From Sphingomonas sp. (GTDB lineage Bacteria > Pseudomonadota > Alphaproteobacteria > Sphingomonadales > Sphingomonadaceae), in contig JACCSV010000006.1 in the NCBI GenBank assembly GCA_013812805.1, forward strand, positions 1 through 7,167: 7,167 nucleotides of DNA. The letters are read 5' to 3'. Below, piece by piece: positions 5,247-7,167 of the stretch. The position numbers and the translations under genes are program-made. The notes under the pieces are model-generated. The model was not told the origin of the DNA and did no database searches. It was given only the letters and a program-made list of their open reading frames with translations. The number at the start of each line of letters is the position of its first letter. Position 1 is the stretch's first letter.

Positions 5247-6380
5247 GTGTTGCCAAAGCCGTCGGCGCTGCCAGCGCGCCCGCATTTCTCGTCAGGTCCG
5301 TGCCCCAAGCCGCCGGGTTGGTCGCTCGACCGCCTGGATACACGCTCGCTCGGGCGCTCCCACCGCTCCTCGCTCGGCAAGGCGCGGTTGGCCGAAGCGA
5401 TCGAGCGCACTGCGGCATTGCTCCAGCTCCCGGACGGCTACCGCCTCGGCATCGTCCCCGCGTCCGACACCGGCGCGATGGAGATGGCGATGTGGTCGCT
5501 GCTCGGTCAGCGGCCGGTGACGATGCTTGCCTGGGAAAGCTTCGGCGAAGGGTGGGTTACCGATGCGGTCAAGCAGCTGGGCCTCGACGCAGAGGTGCGG
5601 CGAGCCGCCTATGGCGAACTGCCCGACCTCGCCGGCATCGACCCAGCCAGCGATCTGGTGTTCACCTGGAACGGCACCACCAGTGGCGTGCGCGTCGCAA
5701 ACGCCGACTGGATAGCGGCCGACCGCACCGGCCTGACCCTGTGCGACGCGACGTCGGGTGCGTTCGCGCAGGACATCGACTGGGCGAAGATCGATGTCGG
5801 CACCTTCAGCTGGCAAAAGGCGCTTGGCGGCGAGGGCGGTCAGGGGATGCTGGTACTGTCGCCGCGCGCGGTGGAACGGCTGGAATCGGCCCCGGCGCCG
5901 CGGCCATTGCCGAAGATTTTCAGGCTCACCAAGAATGGCAAGCTGATCGACGGCATCTTTCGCGGCGAAACGATCAACACCCCGTCGATGCTCGCCGTCG
6001 AAGACTGGTTGGTGGCGCTTGAGTGGGCGGAAGCGGAAGGCGGCATTTCCGCGCTGATCGCCCGCGCCGACGCCAATGCGGCAGCACTGGACCGCTGGGT
6101 GCAAGGCGCGGAGTGGATCGAGCACCTCGCCGCTGACGCTGCCATTCGGTCCAACACCTCGGTCTGCCTGCAGTTCGCCGACCGCTCCGACAGCGAGGCA
6201 AACAGGGCGCGGCAGAAGGCGCTGGTGAATTTGCTCGAGCAGGACCGGGCCGCGTTCGACATCGGCGCCTACCGCGATGCGCTGCCGGGGCTTCGCATTT
6301 GGTGCGGCGCGACGGTCGAAGCCGCCGACATCGAAGCGCTCGGCCCGTGGCTCGACTGGGCGTGGGAGCAGGTTCGATGA
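5247..6380 (+). CDS. serC: Phosphoserine aminotransferase (alphaproteobacterial SerC type)
   Basis: This encodes 377 residues from GTG at 5247, chosen because GAGGAG stands seven bases upstream and because the family core PHFSSGPC (12-19) follows shortly after. The PLP-binding lysine is K191 in TFSWQKALGGEGG, preceded by Q190. D167 in LCDATSGAF should hold the pyridine nitrogen of the cofactor, and H39-R40 in GRSHR matches the substrate arginine region. FTWNGTTSGV (139-148) supplies phosphate contacts. These correspond to K198, D174 and R42 of the E. coli enzyme. It converts 3-phosphohydroxypyruvate and glutamate to phosphoserine and 2-oxoglutarate, the second step of serine synthesis, and related enzymes also act in pyridoxal phosphate synthesis. 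The stop overlaps the serA ATG as ATGA, so the two are co-transcribed and probably translationally coupled. The leader upstream suggests control at translation initiation. Confidence 0.95.
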   Translation: MLPKPSALPARPHFSSGPCPKPPGWSLDRLDTRSLGRSHRSSLGKARLAEAIERTAALLQLPDGYRLGIVPASDTGAMEMAMWSLLGQRPVTMLAWESFGEGWVTDAVKQLGLDAEVRRAAYGELPDLAGIDPASDLVFTWNGTTSGVRVANADWIAADRTGLTLCDATSGAFAQDIDWAKIDVGTFSWQKALGGEGGQGMLVLSPRAVERLESAPAPRPLPKIFRLTKNGKLIDGIFRGETINTPSMLAVEDWLVALEWAEAEGGISALIARADANAAALDRWVQGAEWIEHLAADAAIRSNTSVCLQFADRSDSEANRARQKALVNLLEQDRAAFDIGAYRDALPGLRIWCGATVEAADIEALGPWLDWAWEQVR

Positions 6381-7167
6381 GCGTCAAAGTGCTGATTTCG
6401 GACCAGATGGACCCCAAGGCGGCGGTGATCTTCCGCGATCGCGGGATCACCGTCGACGAGATCACCGGCAAGTCTCCGCAAGAGCTCAAGGCGATCATCG
6501 GTGACTATGACGGGCTGGCCATCCGCTCGTCGACCAAGGTGACCCGCGACCTGCTCGAGGCTGCGGACCGACTGAAGGTCGTCGGGCGCGCCGGGATCGG
6601 CGTTGACAATGTCGATACTGCCGCTGCCACCGCTCGCGGGATCGTGGTGATGAACACCCCGTTCGGCAATTCGATCACCACCGCCGAGCATGCGATCGCG
6701 CTGATGTTCGCGCTGGCTCGCCAGCTGCCCGAAGCGGATGCTTCGACCCAGGCCGGCAAATGGGAAAAGAACCGCTTCATGGGCGTCGAGGTTACCGCCA
6801 AGACGCTGGGCCTTATCGGCGCCGGCAACATCGGCTCGATCGTTGCAACGCGAGCGCTTGGCCTCAAGATGAAGGTGATCGCCTATGACCCGTTTCTGAC
6901 GCCGGAGCGGGCGCTCGAGCTGGGGATCGAAAAGGTCGAGCTCGAGCAACTGCTGGCGCGCGCCGACTTCATCACGCTGCACACGCCGCTGACCGAGCAG
7001 ACGCGGGGCATCCTGAGCCGCGAGAGCCTGGCGCGGACCAAGCCCGGCGTGCGCATCATCAACTGCGCACGCGGCGGGCTGGTCGACGAGCAGGCGCTGA
7101 AGGAGGGCCTCGAATCCGGCCACATCGGCGGCGCTGCCCTGGACGTGTTCGAGAATGAGCCGGCGAA
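6377..7167 (+). CDS. serA: D-3-phosphoglycerate dehydrogenase, N-terminal 263 residues (runs off the right edge)
   Basis: The ATG at 6377 overlaps the serC stop. The frame is open to the end of the window, 263 complete codons out of an expected 500-odd for the long form with an ACT domain, or about 400 for the short form. SVKVLISDQMDPKAAVIF opens the substrate-binding domain. RAGIGVDNVD (71-80) is the phosphate-binding loop, GAGNIG (148-153) the NAD-binding glycine motif, and YDPF (170-173) has the acidic residue that selects NAD. Catalytic R232 (CARGGLVDE) and E261 (DVFENEP) are 29 apart, as R240 and E269 are in E. coli SerA; the catalytic histidine would lie just beyond the window. It oxidises 3-phosphoglycerate to 3-phosphohydroxypyruvate, the substrate of SerC. 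Whether it has the C-terminal domains that give serine feedback inhibition cannot be seen here. Confidence 0.95.
   Translation, partial: MSVKVLISDQMDPKAAVIFRDRGITVDEITGKSPQELKAIIGDYDGLAIRSSTKVTRDLLEAADRLKVVGRAGIGVDNVDTAAATARGIVVMNTPFGNSITTAEHAIALMFALARQLPEADASTQAGKWEKNRFMGVEVTAKTLGLIGAGNIGSIVATRALGLKMKVIAYDPFLTPERALELGIEKVELEQLLARADFITLHTPLTEQTRGILSRESLARTKPGVRIINCARGGLVDEQALKEGLESGHIGGAALDVFENEPA

Noticed and set aside
5292..6125. 277-codon minus-strand frame within serC
   Set aside because: Antisense to serC, whose PLP lysine motif and overlap with serA are unambiguous.
6269..7123. 284-codon minus-strand frame within serA
   Set aside because: Antisense to serA, which has NAD-binding and catalytic motifs at the expected spacing.
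1..7167. CRISPR array, insertion sequence or toxin-antitoxin pair
   Set aside because: No regularly spaced direct repeats, transposase motifs or small paired genes were seen. Only the edge of the integrated element is in the window, so its cargo cannot be judged.

Overview
The window looks like part of a GC-rich alphaproteobacterial chromosome, most probably a sphingomonad (Sphingomonas or a close relative). The grounds are codon use, the alphaproteobacterial type of SerC encoded next to serA, and the resemblance of several proteins to sphingomonad families. This is recognition from memory, not a database result.

Left edge (1-450): the right-hand end of an integrated genetic element. A tyrosine-recombinase (integrase) gene starts at 246 and runs leftwards out of the window. 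About 100 bp beyond its start lies an intact 3' half of a tRNA-Glu(TTC) gene (348-396) with no matching 5' half, followed by a rho-independent terminator (402-429). This is the usual signature of integration into a tRNA gene. The element should lie to the left, and a reconstituted full tRNA-Glu is predicted at its far end. Everything to the right reads as core chromosome.

Middle (447-4879): a membrane fatty-acid desaturase (minus) is divergent from a large GNAT-type acyltransferase-like protein (plus). A 105-bp gap between them holds a candidate promoter flanked by two similar near-palindromes. The GNAT gene converges on xth (exonuclease III-type AP endonuclease), and the two stop codons overlap in a shared CTAG. 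Reading on the minus strand, an M23/LytM envelope peptidase gene, erpA (A-type Fe-S carrier) and xth form a likely co-directional operon; erpA and xth overlap by GTGA.

Right (4880-7167): a 367-bp divergent intergenic region holds a long dyad (4993-5048). Just before serC it also holds a GC-rich leader in which a GNRA-capped hairpin covers the serC ribosome-binding site. serC and serA (serA runs off the window) overlap by ATGA and encode the transaminase and dehydrogenase of the phosphorylated serine pathway.

No CRISPR array, complete mobile element or wholly unknown gene system is visible. The points most worth following are the island boundary, the serC leader RNA, the 56-bp dyad and the paired dyads at the desaturase/GNAT promoter.
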